A stretch of 61,542 nt of DNA from Lachnospiraceae bacterium (lineage in GTDB: Bacteria > Bacillota > Clostridia > Lachnospirales > Lachnospiraceae): contig JAFRIW010000002.1 in assembly GCA_017432565.1 (NCBI GenBank), forward strand, positions 1 to 61,542. Direction: 5' to 3'. This document shows, in pieces, positions 1-9,265 of this stretch. The first letter of the stretch is position 1. Each line of letters starts with the position of its first letter. The notes below the pieces were generated by a model. It did no database searches. It worked only from the letters and a program-made list of their open reading frames with translations, and was not told the origin of the DNA. The position numbers were made by a program, and so were the translations under genes.

Positions 1-3000
1 CTTATTATCTACCGCTCCTTCCGGTACTGTTTCCGTTACGGTGTAGGTATAGGTCCCAGCAGCACTGTAGCTGATCGTTCCGAAGCTCACTGCCGTTCCG
101 TCCGTTACCGTTACTGTTGCATTCGCAGGCATCGGCGTTTCTACGCCTTCTCCTGCTGTGTTGCTGCCGGCTGCCAGTGTGAACGTGAATCCTTCCTCAG
201 GATACGTCTCACTGTAGTCCTTCTTGACTTCGATCTCGCCTTCTCCGGCCGCTTCATACGTATTCTTAAATTCGCCTATCTGGTACACCTTTTCTTCAGG
301 TGTAATTTCTCTCCATTCTGCACCCTCGTTTATTCCCTTAGCCGAGATAGCAAAACTGATTTCTTCTGTTCCAGCATCTGTGGCTACTACTTTTACATAT
401 ACTGGTGCTGCATCATATGTAACGCCTCTGTCTGCAGCGCCTCCTGAAGGCACAACTTCCTTAATAACATAATAGAAAGTTCTGGTCTGACCTTCAGGAA
501 CATCCGTCTGAGTATATTTCAGTTTAGTAAATGAGAATGTTCCATCGGATATTGCAGTAGCTGTTTCAAGCGCTTTTGCCCCCTCTGCAACATTGCCATT
601 TTCATCGCAGCTATAAAGTTCAAAGGTAAACGTCCTTGAACTAAACTCAGAATAATCTAATACATTTGTATTTGAATCGACAATTTGCTTCTGTCCCTTG
701 AGTGTAAAGTCGCCTTTTGCCTTATATTTCCGCTGGGTACGGAAGAAATGCCACTCAGCACTGGTCTGCGTAAAGGTTCTGCCCGTAGCTACCCAACCGG
801 TTCCTGAACCATTTACTTCTTCAAAGTTTGCATACGGTGCAAGGAACAGACCTGCAGGACCAGACTTGAAGATCACATTTGAAGCTTCATATGCGTTATA
901 CGTAATGTGGTTCAGTATATAGTTTTCTACTTCTGCGTTCTTTACTGCATCGCCACCATTTCCTGAAGTATTTGTCCCCAGATTCTCTTTTACTGGTATA
1001 AGATTTCCTGCTTCATCTTTTTTATAGACAGAAACAACCCCTGTTCCGGCACCTGTAATCGTTACCGTATCACCAGGAATATTAAAGACAATCGACTGAT
1101 TCTCCAACTTCCTGATTTTGACGACATTATTCCAATTCAAGTCGGAGGCATCAATGTAAATAGTTACGTTGTCCGGGAACATTGTTGTGTCAGCAACATC
1201 ACCGCTCATTTTTACACTAGGTTTGTCTCTATATGTATTTGACGAGGTTGTCAGTTTATTAATGAGACCGTTGACATAACTATTAACATCACTCTTGGAT
1301 GTCGGGTAAATCGTGACATCGTATCCTGTTCCATCCTGATGAATATGATCTGTGCTTTCTTCCGAATTATCTTTTTTATGGATGTACGCAGACGTTTCTG
1401 TACTCGGTGTATAGATATCCGGATTGACAGTGGTATTGCCTGTGAAGTGAATTTTATTATATTCACCGACATAGAAGGGCATGCCTTCTGCCTCTGCACT
1501 CTCATTAGCAGCCAGATCAATACCGGCATTTGTTGCCTCATTATAGTGATTTACGGCAAAATTCGTCTCTGTATGGTCTTTTCTGATATAAGTATCAGCA
1601 ACGACACCATACTCTGCGCCTTCCCCAAGTACGTCATACGGATCGATCGCGTCATCATATTCTGCCTTTGTCAATTTAATAAAATGCGTGATCGTGGTGA
1701 CATGGGTTGAATCATCATATTCAACATTTTTGCCATCAACATTTTCAGTATCAACTTCAACGTTGAAATGTTCTCCTCCAATACTGATCGGATAGCCTTC
1801 TGTGATCTTTTTTCCATTCTGTGTTAACAGTAATGTAAATGTTTCATTTCCGGTAATTTTGCTTCCGCCCTCTGTCCAATTGAGCGTTGCAGGGCTTGTC
1901 GTCTGATCTTCTAACAGATAGGTAATCGTCTTTTTTCCATCAGAAGTAGTCCCCTCCTCTCGGAAGCCGGGGCTGGTATCTGAGATATCAGTGTTAGAGT
2001 ATTTATCAGTAGATGACTTGTGTGCGGCTTCTACAGAGAGCCCGATTGCATCACTGCTTGAAGGGCTGCCGCCTCCGTCAATGACAATCTGAACCTGATA
2101 TTTCTTCTGATTTGCGCTATAAAGGCCAATTTTTGTCTCATTTTCACCAGGGGTGTTGAACCAGAAATCATAGCCTTCCAATGTGTCCACACCCTTAGTC
2201 GATGCCTCTGCCAATGTCTGAGGTAAATCTCCTGCTGTATTTGCTTTGAAAAGACGGACATCGCAGGTATATTCGCTCGGATCGAAGTGCAGTTTTCCTC
2301 CCGCAATCTCTACACCTTTATCATCTACAAGCTGGAATTCTTCTGCGGCTCCAATTGTATGTGTAAATGTACCGCCATTATTAACCGCTGCAATGTCTTC
2401 TGGTGTAACTGGAATGATTTTATATGCAACAAGTTTGCCACTATTGTTCAGACGAACGCGGAAATAATATGCATTTGGCGTCGCGTCCATGATGTCATCT
2501 TTATCCGCAATCAGTTCTGCATCACTGACATTTGCTTTATGTTCCTTGTAGAAGGAGACTGTAATATTATGATCCTGGCCCACGTTCTTTTTCTTAACAA
2601 ACGTGGTCTTCATAATATTAGCGTTATCTTCCTCTGATTTTGTAATTGTAGAGGACGACGTAAAGAGGTCTCTCGTCAGGTCACTGCTCTGCGTTCCACC
2701 GATTGTATTCTCGTTATAACGAACTATGCTGCTGGATGTGCTCTTGATCGCATCCAAAAGCGAATCTGTTCCAGTTACAACCTGTGTGGAAATGGTCTCC
2801 GTTCCAGAATAATAATACGGAACAGTGCCCAGCGTTGAGTCAGACTTATACTCTACGAAAGTAATCGGATCAGAGACAGCAGACGCATTCGCGCTGGTAT
2901 CGACAGAGTGAAGTGCATAGTATGACACTCCGTCTCTGACCATTTTAATCAGAAGCTTATAATCTTTCGGGAGGCTGCTTACATCTGTAATTTTATTGCC

Positions 3001-6000
3001 AGCTGAATCTTGGAATTCTGTTTGAATCTTCAGATCATTAAGCGCGGTAAGGGTGATTGTCCCTGTTCCCCCAGTACTACTGGAAGAAACCTTATACTTG
3101 TTGGCCGCATCACCATCGCCAAAACTTTCTCTATTATTGTTATCTCCTGTAACAATCTGATTGTAATTGCTCGCGCTGCCAGAAACATGAACCAGTTCAT
3201 TAATGACAGTGTCACCATTCTGGTAAATACCGGAGATCGCATTGTTCTGTTGAACAGCATTCTCTTCCTGACCAATGGTGATGTTAGAAAGCTGCGGGTT
3301 GTTACCTGCTGCAGCATAATACGTAGCGATATTTTTATAGTCTTCGCTAGGAATTCTTTGCGCACCTTGTAAGGTTACTTTTTCAGTATAGTAGTACGTG
3401 CTTCCATTTGCTTTTTGAAGGGTTGAAAGCAGGTACCAATTATCGGTGTAACCTTCGTCGAATGCAATGTTGTCATTATTTGCCTCGGAGATTACAACTT
3501 TGTAGGGCACTGCCTCTTGAGCAGTAATGGTTAATCCGTCTGCTGTCTTTCTATAGCTTAGTGCATATTTCTTATTGTCAGATGAAATCAGGACACCGTC
3601 TTCCCCGATTCCATTATTCAGGTTCTTGTCCGTTCCACTAACAAATGAAGTGATCACCTTCAGAGAATCATCATAATTGATTCTTCTGTTTTGATCATCA
3701 CGATGTACAAAATCAGTAATCGAAATGCTTTGTTTACCATCTTCATCCAGATTCAGTTTATTAAATGAATACCACGGGATGCTATCTGACGAAGTAACAT
3801 GCGATCTTAAATAATACTCACTGCTGAAGGTCGGTTTTGTGCTATTTCCGTTCGCATCCAAAAACTCCACATTGATACTATATTTCGGCATTTCCTGTAG
3901 AGTTATTGTAGTCTTGCCGCTTACTGTTTTATCAATCTGAGTGATTTTCAAGCCTTCGAATACGGCACCTGTAGTTAAACGACAGTTGCCATTAACATCT
4001 TTCATGTCCCAGCTTTTTGTCATCTGCTGATCAGCCTGCTCATTACGCTTTCTGATCCCCTGTTCGCTGACAGCCATAGTTGAAACATAGCCGGTGGGAT
4101 TGTTGTTGTAATCGTAGAAGTTTTCAACAAGTGTCGATCCCGATGTGTCTGGAAGTGCAAATGCATATACCTTGTCACCGTTATAGTTTGTCTGTAAATA
4201 GACATAATAGTATTTATCAGCAGGCAGAGTGACAGAGTCAATTGGATTTTCATCTGCATCAACATACTGAATAACTACCTCATATGCATCCTGAGCATCT
4301 GTCACCGTAATAACATACTTCGTCCCGTCATTCATCGTGACCGTCAGTATCTCGGTAGTATCGAAGGGCTTTAGACTGGTCAGCAGCCAGTCACCATTCT
4401 CCAGTTTCTCTACAGAAACCAGCTCAGGATTGGAAAACTCCACACTGGCCACATTTAATACATCTACATTGATTCCAAGAATTGCGAAGAGTTCGCTCAG
4501 CAGAATACTGCTCTCCCCTGCGATGCTATATGTGTAGCCTTCATAAGTGAAGTCAACGGTGTAATTGATGGCAAAAACTGAAAAGCCGTCGGTTTTGAAC
4601 TTGACGGTGTTTGCCCCGGCGTCAGCGTCCAGGTCTTTAACTTCTGATACATTAACATCTGTCTCAGAAATATACTTTGCATCAACGGTGGCCTTGACAT
4701 CTGCTTTCTTCTCATCCGTAAGGGTCAGATGCTGAACTTCCAGCTTCTCAAGATCAACTGTCTCTGTGATATTGCTGTCTTCTGCTTCTTCAGTCATTGC
4801 AGAGCTCACCAGGTTGGACAGCTGGCTCTCATGGAATTTAATGGAAACAGAAATATCCTCCGCCTTGGGCTCAAACTCAATCTGTCCGTCTCCCTCCGCG
4901 TCGGGCATCATGAATGCAATATCGTAGAGCAGCGTGTTCGCTGCGCTGTACGGCTTCTCCTCGAGATCCTTGTTCAGCGCATCGATGTAGGCGTCAAAAG
5001 CATTGCCTTCCATGCTCTGTGTGATCTCGGTAACAACCAGCTCGGCTTTGTCCGGAATGGCATCCGGAGACTGCACGTGGACGAGAACGCGGACGTGATC
5101 GTCATTGTACATATATAAAGTACGAGTCTGCTCCTGCGCCTCATACTTCAGCGTGACAACCGTGTCGTCCTCGAGCTTCGTCTTGCTTCCGCCGGCAGCA
5201 TAGGTGTACACTACCCGGCCGGTCCGCTCGTTGGTATCCTTGCTGATGCTGTCGATGGTCTTGCCGCCGATCTGTGCCTCTACATAATCGTAGACCACTT
5301 CATAAGCGCGGCTGGTACCTTCGACACGCTCGATCTTGGTAACCTCTTCCTGAAGGGGTGATTTTGCCAGATCAATCTTCTGGTCAAAATCCGGGAAGTC
5401 AAGGCCTTCGTACTCGCCGATGATGTTGTCTTCTTCGTCGACGACTTTGTAGGTCAGCTTGATGGACGGTGCGTCGAGGTCATAGTGAAGGGTGATCGTG
5501 GTGTTTTCCTTCGCCTCGGTCTCTTCGCCGTCAACGACCATATAATAGGAAACTGTTTTCTTGTGGAGTTCGTGAATGATTTCCTTCTGCTGCGGTGCAG
5601 CGGCCTGATCAGAGGATCCTTCGCCGCCTTCAGATGCGCCCTCTGCTGGAGCTGCTTCTGCGGCAGGTGCTTCAGAAGTTTCAGATGTGGCTGCAGTTTC
5701 AGCTGTGTCGCCTTCTGCAGCTGTCTCGGAAGCATCGGCGCCGATCTCTACGATCTCGCTGGTGGTTTCGATCTCTTCCTTGGTCTCTTTGCGAATCTGA
5801 GTCACCTTCGACTCGCCGACCGTTGCTTCATAATAGATATATCCTTCAATCTGATTAACGTTTTCAGCAGTCAGTTCAAATGAGGCTTCTTCGCCGGTCA
5901 GGGGAAGGGTGCCGGCTTCAGTGCCTTCGATGGCTGCGCCATCCGCATCGACATACTCAGCGGTAAACACAACCTCAGGATCCTCGATCTCCTCCTCGAT

Positions 6001-6834
6001 CACAGTTTCCGTGATCATCTCGGGAGCGGGTTCCTCTTCTTCAGGTTCTTTTTCTTCAGTTTCGATTTCTGTATAAGAATAGACGACGGAGAGTGAACCA
6101 GAGACTGCCGTCTCGGATCCACCTGCCACATAATATAATGCTGCAGATTCGCCTTCGACTCTCTGAATGATATCCGTCGCATCGACTTCACTGCCGTCCA
6201 CCATCAGTTTGACGCTTGACAGTTCATAGCCCTCGGCAGATTTTGCTTGACCAGAAAGGTTAATGGAATCATTACCTGTCAGCGTTCTTGTTTCTGTGAT
6301 GGTTTCTTGACCCATCTGGAAAATAAGCGAGATCGTGGTGGTAAATACGCTCTCTTCCTTCTTTTCCTCGTCATCCTTCTTTTCAGGGTCTTCTTCCTCT
6401 TCGGTAAGAGGCTCCTTCTCGGGATCGATGGGCTCGCCGGTCTCCGGATCGATCAGAGTGCCTTCACCTTCAGCATGCTGGACTTCTGTCGTGCCTTCCT
6501 GGCCTTCAGCAGGAGTCTCACTGCCTTCAGCTGCCGGTGCTGCATCGGTTCCGTTTGCCGGTGTTTCCACAGATGCTTCCGCAGGAGCTTCTGCCGCTGC
6601 AGCATCTTCTGAGCTGCCTGTATCTGCGGGTACTTCTTCTACAGCCGGTGCTTCTACCGGCTGCTGGGCTTCTTCCGGTGCTGAGGTCTCGACAGCAACC
6701 TCCCCGTCATCCGCAATCGCTCTGGTCGGTGCGAAATAGCAGGAGGATACTGTCAGGATGCCTGCAAGAGTGATGCTGAGAGCACGCCCCCAGATACTCT
6801 TACGGATTCGTAAGCCTTTCAGATCTTTCTTCAT
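1..6834 (-). CDS. Giant secreted surface protein/adhesin with choice-of-anchor-A and pilin isopeptide domains (3' end outside window)
   Basis: Reading frame open for 2278 codons from ATG at 6834 to the left edge, with a GGGGAAG ribosome site. Residues 1-41 form a signal peptide (KKDLKGLRIRK, then a hydrophobic run, likely cut after RAIA). Residues about 42-150 are Pro/Ala/Glu-rich and acidic. The middle is a long series of beta-rich, Thr/Ser/Asn/Tyr-rich modules. Residues about 1870-2030 (NIPGDTVTITGAG, GLFLAPYANF, GWVATGR, EWHFF) resemble the choice-of-anchor A domain of Gram-positive adhesins. Residues about 2036-2195 match a Spy0128/FctA pilin isopeptide domain: candidate Lys near 2045 (LKGQK), Glu near 2125 (VIKEV) and Asn near 2193 (FKNTY). 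A second copy begins at about 2200 and is cut by the edge, so any LPxTG anchor lies outside. Inferred role: wall-attached adhesion or fibrous surface protein. The next operon (coiled-coil protein and signal peptidase) probably helps export it. Domain names come from motif reading only. Confidence 0.85.
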   Translation of the reverse strand, partial: MKKDLKGLRIRKSIWGRALSITLAGILTVSSCYFAPTRAIADDGEVAVETSAPEEAQQPVEAPAVEEVPADTGSSEDAAAAEAPAEASVETPANGTDAAPAAEGSETPAEGQEGTTEVQHAEGEGTLIDPETGEPIDPEKEPLTEEEEDPEKKDDEEKKEESVFTTTISLIFQMGQETITETRTLTGNDSINLSGQAKSAEGYELSSVKLMVDGSEVDATDIIQRVEGESAALYYVAGGSETAVSGSLSVVYSYTEIETEEKEPEEEEPAPEMITETVIEEEIEDPEVVFTAEYVDADGAAIEGTEAGTLPLTGEEASFELTAENVNQIEGYIYYEATVGESKVTQIRKETKEEIETTSEIVEIGADASETAAEGDTAETAATSETSEAPAAEAAPAEGASEGGEGSSDQAAAPQQKEIIHELHKKTVSYYMVVDGEETEAKENTTITLHYDLDAPSIKLTYKVVDEEDNIIGEYEGLDFPDFDQKIDLAKSPLQEEVTKIERVEGTSRAYEVVYDYVEAQIGGKTIDSISKDTNERTGRVVYTYAAGGSKTKLEDDTVVTLKYEAQEQTRTLYMYNDDHVRVLVHVQSPDAIPDKAELVVTEITQSMEGNAFDAYIDALNKDLEEKPYSAANTLLYDIAFMMPDAEGDGQIEFEPKAEDISVSIKFHESQLSNLVSSAMTEEAEDSNITETVDLEKLEVQHLTLTDEKKADVKATVDAKYISETDVNVSEVKDLDADAGANTVKFKTDGFSVFAINYTVDFTYEGYTYSIAGESSILLSELFAILGINVDVLNVASVEFSNPELVSVEKLENGDWLLTSLKPFDTTEILTVTMNDGTKYVITVTDAQDAYEVVIQYVDADENPIDSVTLPADKYYYVYLQTNYNGDKVYAFALPDTSGSTLVENFYDYNNNPTGYVSTMAVSEQGIRKRNEQADQQMTKSWDMKDVNGNCRLTTGAVFEGLKITQIDKTVSGKTTITLQEMPKYSINVEFLDANGNSTKPTFSSEYYLRSHVTSSDSIPWYSFNKLNLDEDGKQSISITDFVHRDDQNRRINYDDSLKVITSFVSGTDKNLNNGIGEDGVLISSDNKKYALSYRKTADGLTITAQEAVPYKVVISEANNDNIAFDEGYTDNWYLLSTLQKANGSTYYYTEKVTLQGAQRIPSEDYKNIATYYAAAGNNPQLSNITIGQEENAVQQNNAISGIYQNGDTVINELVHVSGSASNYNQIVTGDNNNRESFGDGDAANKYKVSSSSTGGTGTITLTALNDLKIQTEFQDSAGNKITDVSSLPKDYKLLIKMVRDGVSYYALHSVDTSANASAVSDPITFVEYKSDSTLGTVPYYYSGTETISTQVVTGTDSLLDAIKSTSSSIVRYNENTIGGTQSSDLTRDLFTSSSTITKSEEDNANIMKTTFVKKKNVGQDHNITVSFYKEHKANVSDAELIADKDDIMDATPNAYYFRVRLNNSGKLVAYKIIPVTPEDIAAVNNGGTFTHTIGAAEEFQLVDDKGVEIAGGKLHFDPSEYTCDVRLFKANTAGDLPQTLAEASTKGVDTLEGYDFWFNTPGENETKIGLYSANQKKYQVQIVIDGGGSPSSSDAIGLSVEAAHKSSTDKYSNTDISDTSPGFREEGTTSDGKKTITYLLEDQTTSPATLNWTEGGSKITGNETFTLLLTQNGKKITEGYPISIGGEHFNVEVDTENVDGKNVEYDDSTHVTTITHFIKLTKAEYDDAIDPYDVLGEGAEYGVVADTYIRKDHTETNFAVNHYNEATNAGIDLAANESAEAEGMPFYVGEYNKIHFTGNTTVNPDIYTPSTETSAYIHKKDNSEESTDHIHQDGTGYDVTIYPTSKSDVNSYVNGLINKLTTSSNTYRDKPSVKMSGDVADTTMFPDNVTIYIDASDLNWNNVVKIRKLENQSIVFNIPGDTVTITGAGTGVVSVYKKDEAGNLIPVKENLGTNTSGNGGDAVKNAEVENYILNHITYNAYEASNVIFKSGPAGLFLAPYANFEEVNGSGTGWVATGRTFTQTSAEWHFFRTQRKYKAKGDFTLKGQKQIVDSNTNVLDYSEFSSRTFTFELYSCDENGNVAEGAKALETATAISDGTFSFTKLKYTQTDVPEGQTRTFYYVIKEVVPSGGAADRGVTYDAAPVYVKVVATDAGTEEISFAISAKGINEGAEWREITPEEKVYQIGEFKNTYEAAGEGEIEVKKDYSETYPEEGFTFTLAAGSNTAGEGVETPMPANATVTVTDGTAVSFGTISYSAAGTYTYTVTETVPEGAVDNK

Positions 6835-7255
6835 ATTCTTCTTCCCCTTTTTCTGAATCTGCTTCGAGTTGCCAAATCTTCCTTCCTTGGTAGTCACTTT
6901 CTTTTATCAGTCACATATTCCTGATGTCCATACAGATCTGAAATGGCTTTTCATAAATGCCATTTAAATATGTAGATGAGCACAAGGTGTCGTGACATAA
7001 AGATAGTTATACTCTATTACATATTAACACATAGAAAGTCAATTGCAAGAACCCTAAAACGTTTTCGTGAAAAATATCTAAAAATTTGTCCTCGGATATG
7101 TTAATTGTGATAATTCGATTGTGTGAATATCGCCTCAAAATCACTATATATGGTGGTTTTTCGTATTTTGTATGTTGAATTATTGAATGCAACCAACAAG
7201 ACGTTAAAATAAGTTTAGCCTTATTTGATAGCTTTTTACTTCCGTTTAAGTAGAA
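6835..7255. other. Gene-free leader/promoter region of the surface protein
   Basis: No credible gene. The stretch is AT-rich compared with its neighbours and holds the surface-protein promoter (7014-7042). The predicted 5' UTR is about 170 nt. A sequence resembling a CcpA cre site lies just upstream of the -35 at 7054-7068 (minus strand CGAAAACG core, about two mismatches to the usual consensus); this is a weak call. Confidence 0.5.
7014..7042 (-). promoter_or_regulatory. Promoter of the surface protein gene
   Basis: Minus strand TTGACT (7042-7037), 17-nt spacer, TAATAG (7019-7014). The -35 is good and the -10 only fair. Transcription would start near 7007, about 170 nt before the ATG at 6834. 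Confidence 0.5.
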
Positions 7256-7288
7256 GCAGCCCTCCGAAAACGCTTTCCGAAGGGCTGC
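7256..7288 (-). terminator. Intrinsic terminator after the lepB operon
   Basis: GC-rich inverted repeat GCAGCCCT...AGGGCTGC with an extended A/T-containing stem, lying 85 nt downstream of the lepB stop. The following U-tract is poor (TTCTACTT), so efficiency is uncertain. Confidence 0.6.
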
Positions 7289-7373
7289 GGTAAAAGACAG
7301 AACTATTATGTTATTTATAGGCTTTTTAGTATTGCATCCGTTACTTAATCGGTTTCTGAAACAAGCGCCTTTT

Positions 7374-7955
7374 TCACCGGATCAGGCCGAATTTACGGAA
7401 CGGCATGAGCCGCAGGAGAACTCTGGAGGTGATACTTTTAATAGAAACAGTACCGACAACTGTGCTGCGACTGTCCACAGAGACCGATCTGTGGTCGCCC
7501 ATGACGAAGATTTCGCCCTCCGGCACCACGATCGGAAGGGTGATATCGCACTTTCCCAGGGCTTTTTCTACTACATATGGCTCCTCGACCAGCTGGCCGT
7601 TGACCAATACGGTACCATCTTCCAGAATATTGACCGAATCGCCCGATAAAGCAATCACGCGCTTGATAAGGACATATCCTTCGTGCTTGAAGGTGATAAC
7701 TTCTCCCACTTCCGGCGTCTTGTCTGCGATGCCGATGAGTAATTCTCCTTCATACAGGGTCGGCTCCATGCTGGTGCCGCTGACACGCGCCAGCGGAAAG
7801 ACGAAAATCTCCAGGAACAGCAGCACTGCCGTGAAGACAGCAAGAAACGCGACATTCTTGCGAATGTCGCGCCGGTTTTCGCCGATTTCTGTCTCCCACT
7901 TCAGCTCGGCTTCGAGCTGTTCGAGGGTAGGAAAACTGTTATACTGATCAGACAT
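7374..7955 (-). CDS. lepB: Type I signal peptidase
   Basis: 193-residue membrane serine protease that removes signal peptides from exported proteins. One N-terminal membrane span (about residues 34-54) is followed by the family motifs: SGTSMEPT with the nucleophile Ser62, IKRVIALSGD with the general base Lys98, and the late GDHR...DSR box. The start at 7955 is chosen because its ATG overlaps the stop of the upstream coiled-coil gene by 8 nt, which suggests translational coupling; a longer in-frame start at 8003 would lie far inside that gene. With the coiled-coil gene it forms a two-gene operon next to a giant secreted protein, so it may be a dedicated rather than the general signal peptidase (inference). 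Confidence 0.92.
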   Translation of the reverse strand: MSDQYNSFPTLEQLEAELKWETEIGENRRDIRKNVAFLAVFTAVLLFLEIFVFPLARVSGTSMEPTLYEGELLIGIADKTPEVGEVITFKHEGYVLIKRVIALSGDSVNILEDGTVLVNGQLVEEPYVVEKALGKCDITLPIVVPEGEIFVMGDHRSVSVDSRSTVVGTVSIKSITSRVLLRLMPFRKFGLIR

Positions 7956-9165
7956 CAGGAAGCTCCACTGTATTGAGTGCGGATGTGCGGTAGGTCGGTA
8001 CATCCTCTTCTGCTCCGTAGACCGGATCTGTTTCTACCGGAAGCTCAGCGATCGGAGCACCTGTATCCGGCTCTGACGCTTCTTCCTCTTCGTATTCTTC
8101 CGGCTGATCTGCTTCTGCTTCGGGAAGTTCTTCCGTGAATTCCGTCACAGCTTCGTCTTCCGCGATCTCATCCGATTCGTCGTCGGCATGTCCGGACAGT
8201 CCGGCTTCAGCGGCCCGCTGTGCTTCTGCTTCCAGCGCTTCCAGCGCGTGGGCTTCCTCTTCCTCTCTGGCGGCAGCTTCCGCCGCTGCTCTTTCCGCAG
8301 CTTCCGCTGCTGCTCTGTCTGCCGCAGCCTTCTCAGCCTCGGCCTTTTCTACGGCAGCCTTTTCCTCTGCTGCTCTGCGGAGTGCTTCATAAGCTTCTCT
8401 TGCAGGTACTGCAGCCTCTCTTGCGGAGGTTGCCGCAGCCTTCGCCTGCTGCATATCCTGATTGAAGCCGCCCAGCAGGCCCTTCAGCTCCTGATGGCTT
8501 GCGACAAAGATCTGCATCTGGCGGGAGACCTTCTCCCAGTAAGCCTCAGACTTGATGCGGGATTCTTCCTCGAGCGCGGCACATTTTGCCTTGGTCTCGG
8601 CGACCTTCTCACGGCAGCGCTCCTCGGTCTTCTGAAGCAGCCGCACGGCCTTTTCTTTGCTCTCCTGCTCGCGCTGTGCAACGATCGCGTCCTCGCGCTC
8701 GGAGAGAAGGCGGACGCTCTCAAGATACTGCTGTGCAGCCTTGTCCGCATCCTCGAAAACATGATTGATCTGAAGAGCAGCCTCGGCAATGGAGCCGGCT
8801 TCGTTCAGGCGGATCTCGGAGCTGTGCTGCTCCTCCATCGCACGCTGTACTTCCGCGTGTGCACCCTGGATCTGGCGGTCAGCTTCCACCAGTTCCGCCT
8901 CCAGCTCGTCCACTCTGGACTGAAGGCGCATATTCTGATCCTGCTTCTCCGCAACGTCATCCTGGAGCGAATCGGTCTGAGTCTGCAGTGTTTCCACCTG
9001 ATCCTGAAGCTGCTGAATCAGCTCGTGCAGCCGTGTGTTTTTCTCCTCTGCTTCCTGAAGGCGCTTCGCGCTCTCCTGGATCTTCTCATCCGCTTCGCGC
9101 TTCTGGTCAATCATGACCTCCAGCAATTCTCTGCGTCCCAGCTTTCTCAGTTCCATATCTGTCAC
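7948..9165 (-). CDS. Coiled-coil protein with Ala/Glu-rich tail, partner of lepB
   Basis: 405 residues with no signal peptide or membrane span. Residues about 10-120 are a continuous coiled coil (heptads with LQDQVETLQTQ, LQSRVDELEAEL); residues 150-235 form a second helical region. Residues about 240-320 are an Ala/Glu/Arg helix, and the last 85 are very acidic. The opening (MELRKLGRRELLEVMIDQ) resembles a conserved clostridial family found beside signal peptidases and large surface proteins; I recall this pattern but cannot check it. The GTG start at 9165 is preceded by AGAGGAGAG at good distance; ATG 9156 is an alternative. It has its own promoter at 9218-9246. Inferred role: cytoplasmic scaffold or export helper for the neighbouring adhesin. 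No enzymatic motif is visible. Confidence 0.8.
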   Translation of the reverse strand: MTDMELRKLGRRELLEVMIDQKREADEKIQESAKRLQEAEEKNTRLHELIQQLQDQVETLQTQTDSLQDDVAEKQDQNMRLQSRVDELEAELVEADRQIQGAHAEVQRAMEEQHSSEIRLNEAGSIAEAALQINHVFEDADKAAQQYLESVRLLSEREDAIVAQREQESKEKAVRLLQKTEERCREKVAETKAKCAALEEESRIKSEAYWEKVSRQMQIFVASHQELKGLLGGFNQDMQQAKAAATSAREAAVPAREAYEALRRAAEEKAAVEKAEAEKAAADRAAAEAAERAAAEAAAREEEEAHALEALEAEAQRAAEAGLSGHADDESDEIAEDEAVTEFTEELPEAEADQPEEYEEEEASEPDTGAPIAELPVETDPVYGAEEDVPTYRTSALNTVELPDV

Positions 9166-9217
9166 GGTGCTCTCCTCTCTGCCGGCCGGCCGGCTTAAAA
9201 CCGATATGATATCTCTT

Positions 9218-9246
9218 ATTTTATTCCCTGCAAAAGGAATCTACAA
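9218..9246 (-). promoter_or_regulatory. Promoter of the coiled-coil/lepB operon
   Basis: Minus strand TTGTAG (9246-9241), 17-nt spacer, TAAAAT (9223-9218). Predicted start near 9211, about 45 nt before the GTG start. A GC palindrome of four-base GGCC steps (9181-9194) lies in the leader. Confidence 0.6.
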
Positions 9247-9265
9247 GAGAATCTGCAGGCGGGAA

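Noticed and set aside
1339..3372. Small plus-strand genes within the first 6.8 kb
   Set aside because: They are antisense shadows of the 2278-codon surface protein frame, which is open throughout.
7007..7192. Small minus-strand gene upstream of the surface protein
   Set aside because: The segment is AT-rich promoter DNA, and the frame has no ribosome site and runs over the predicted promoter.
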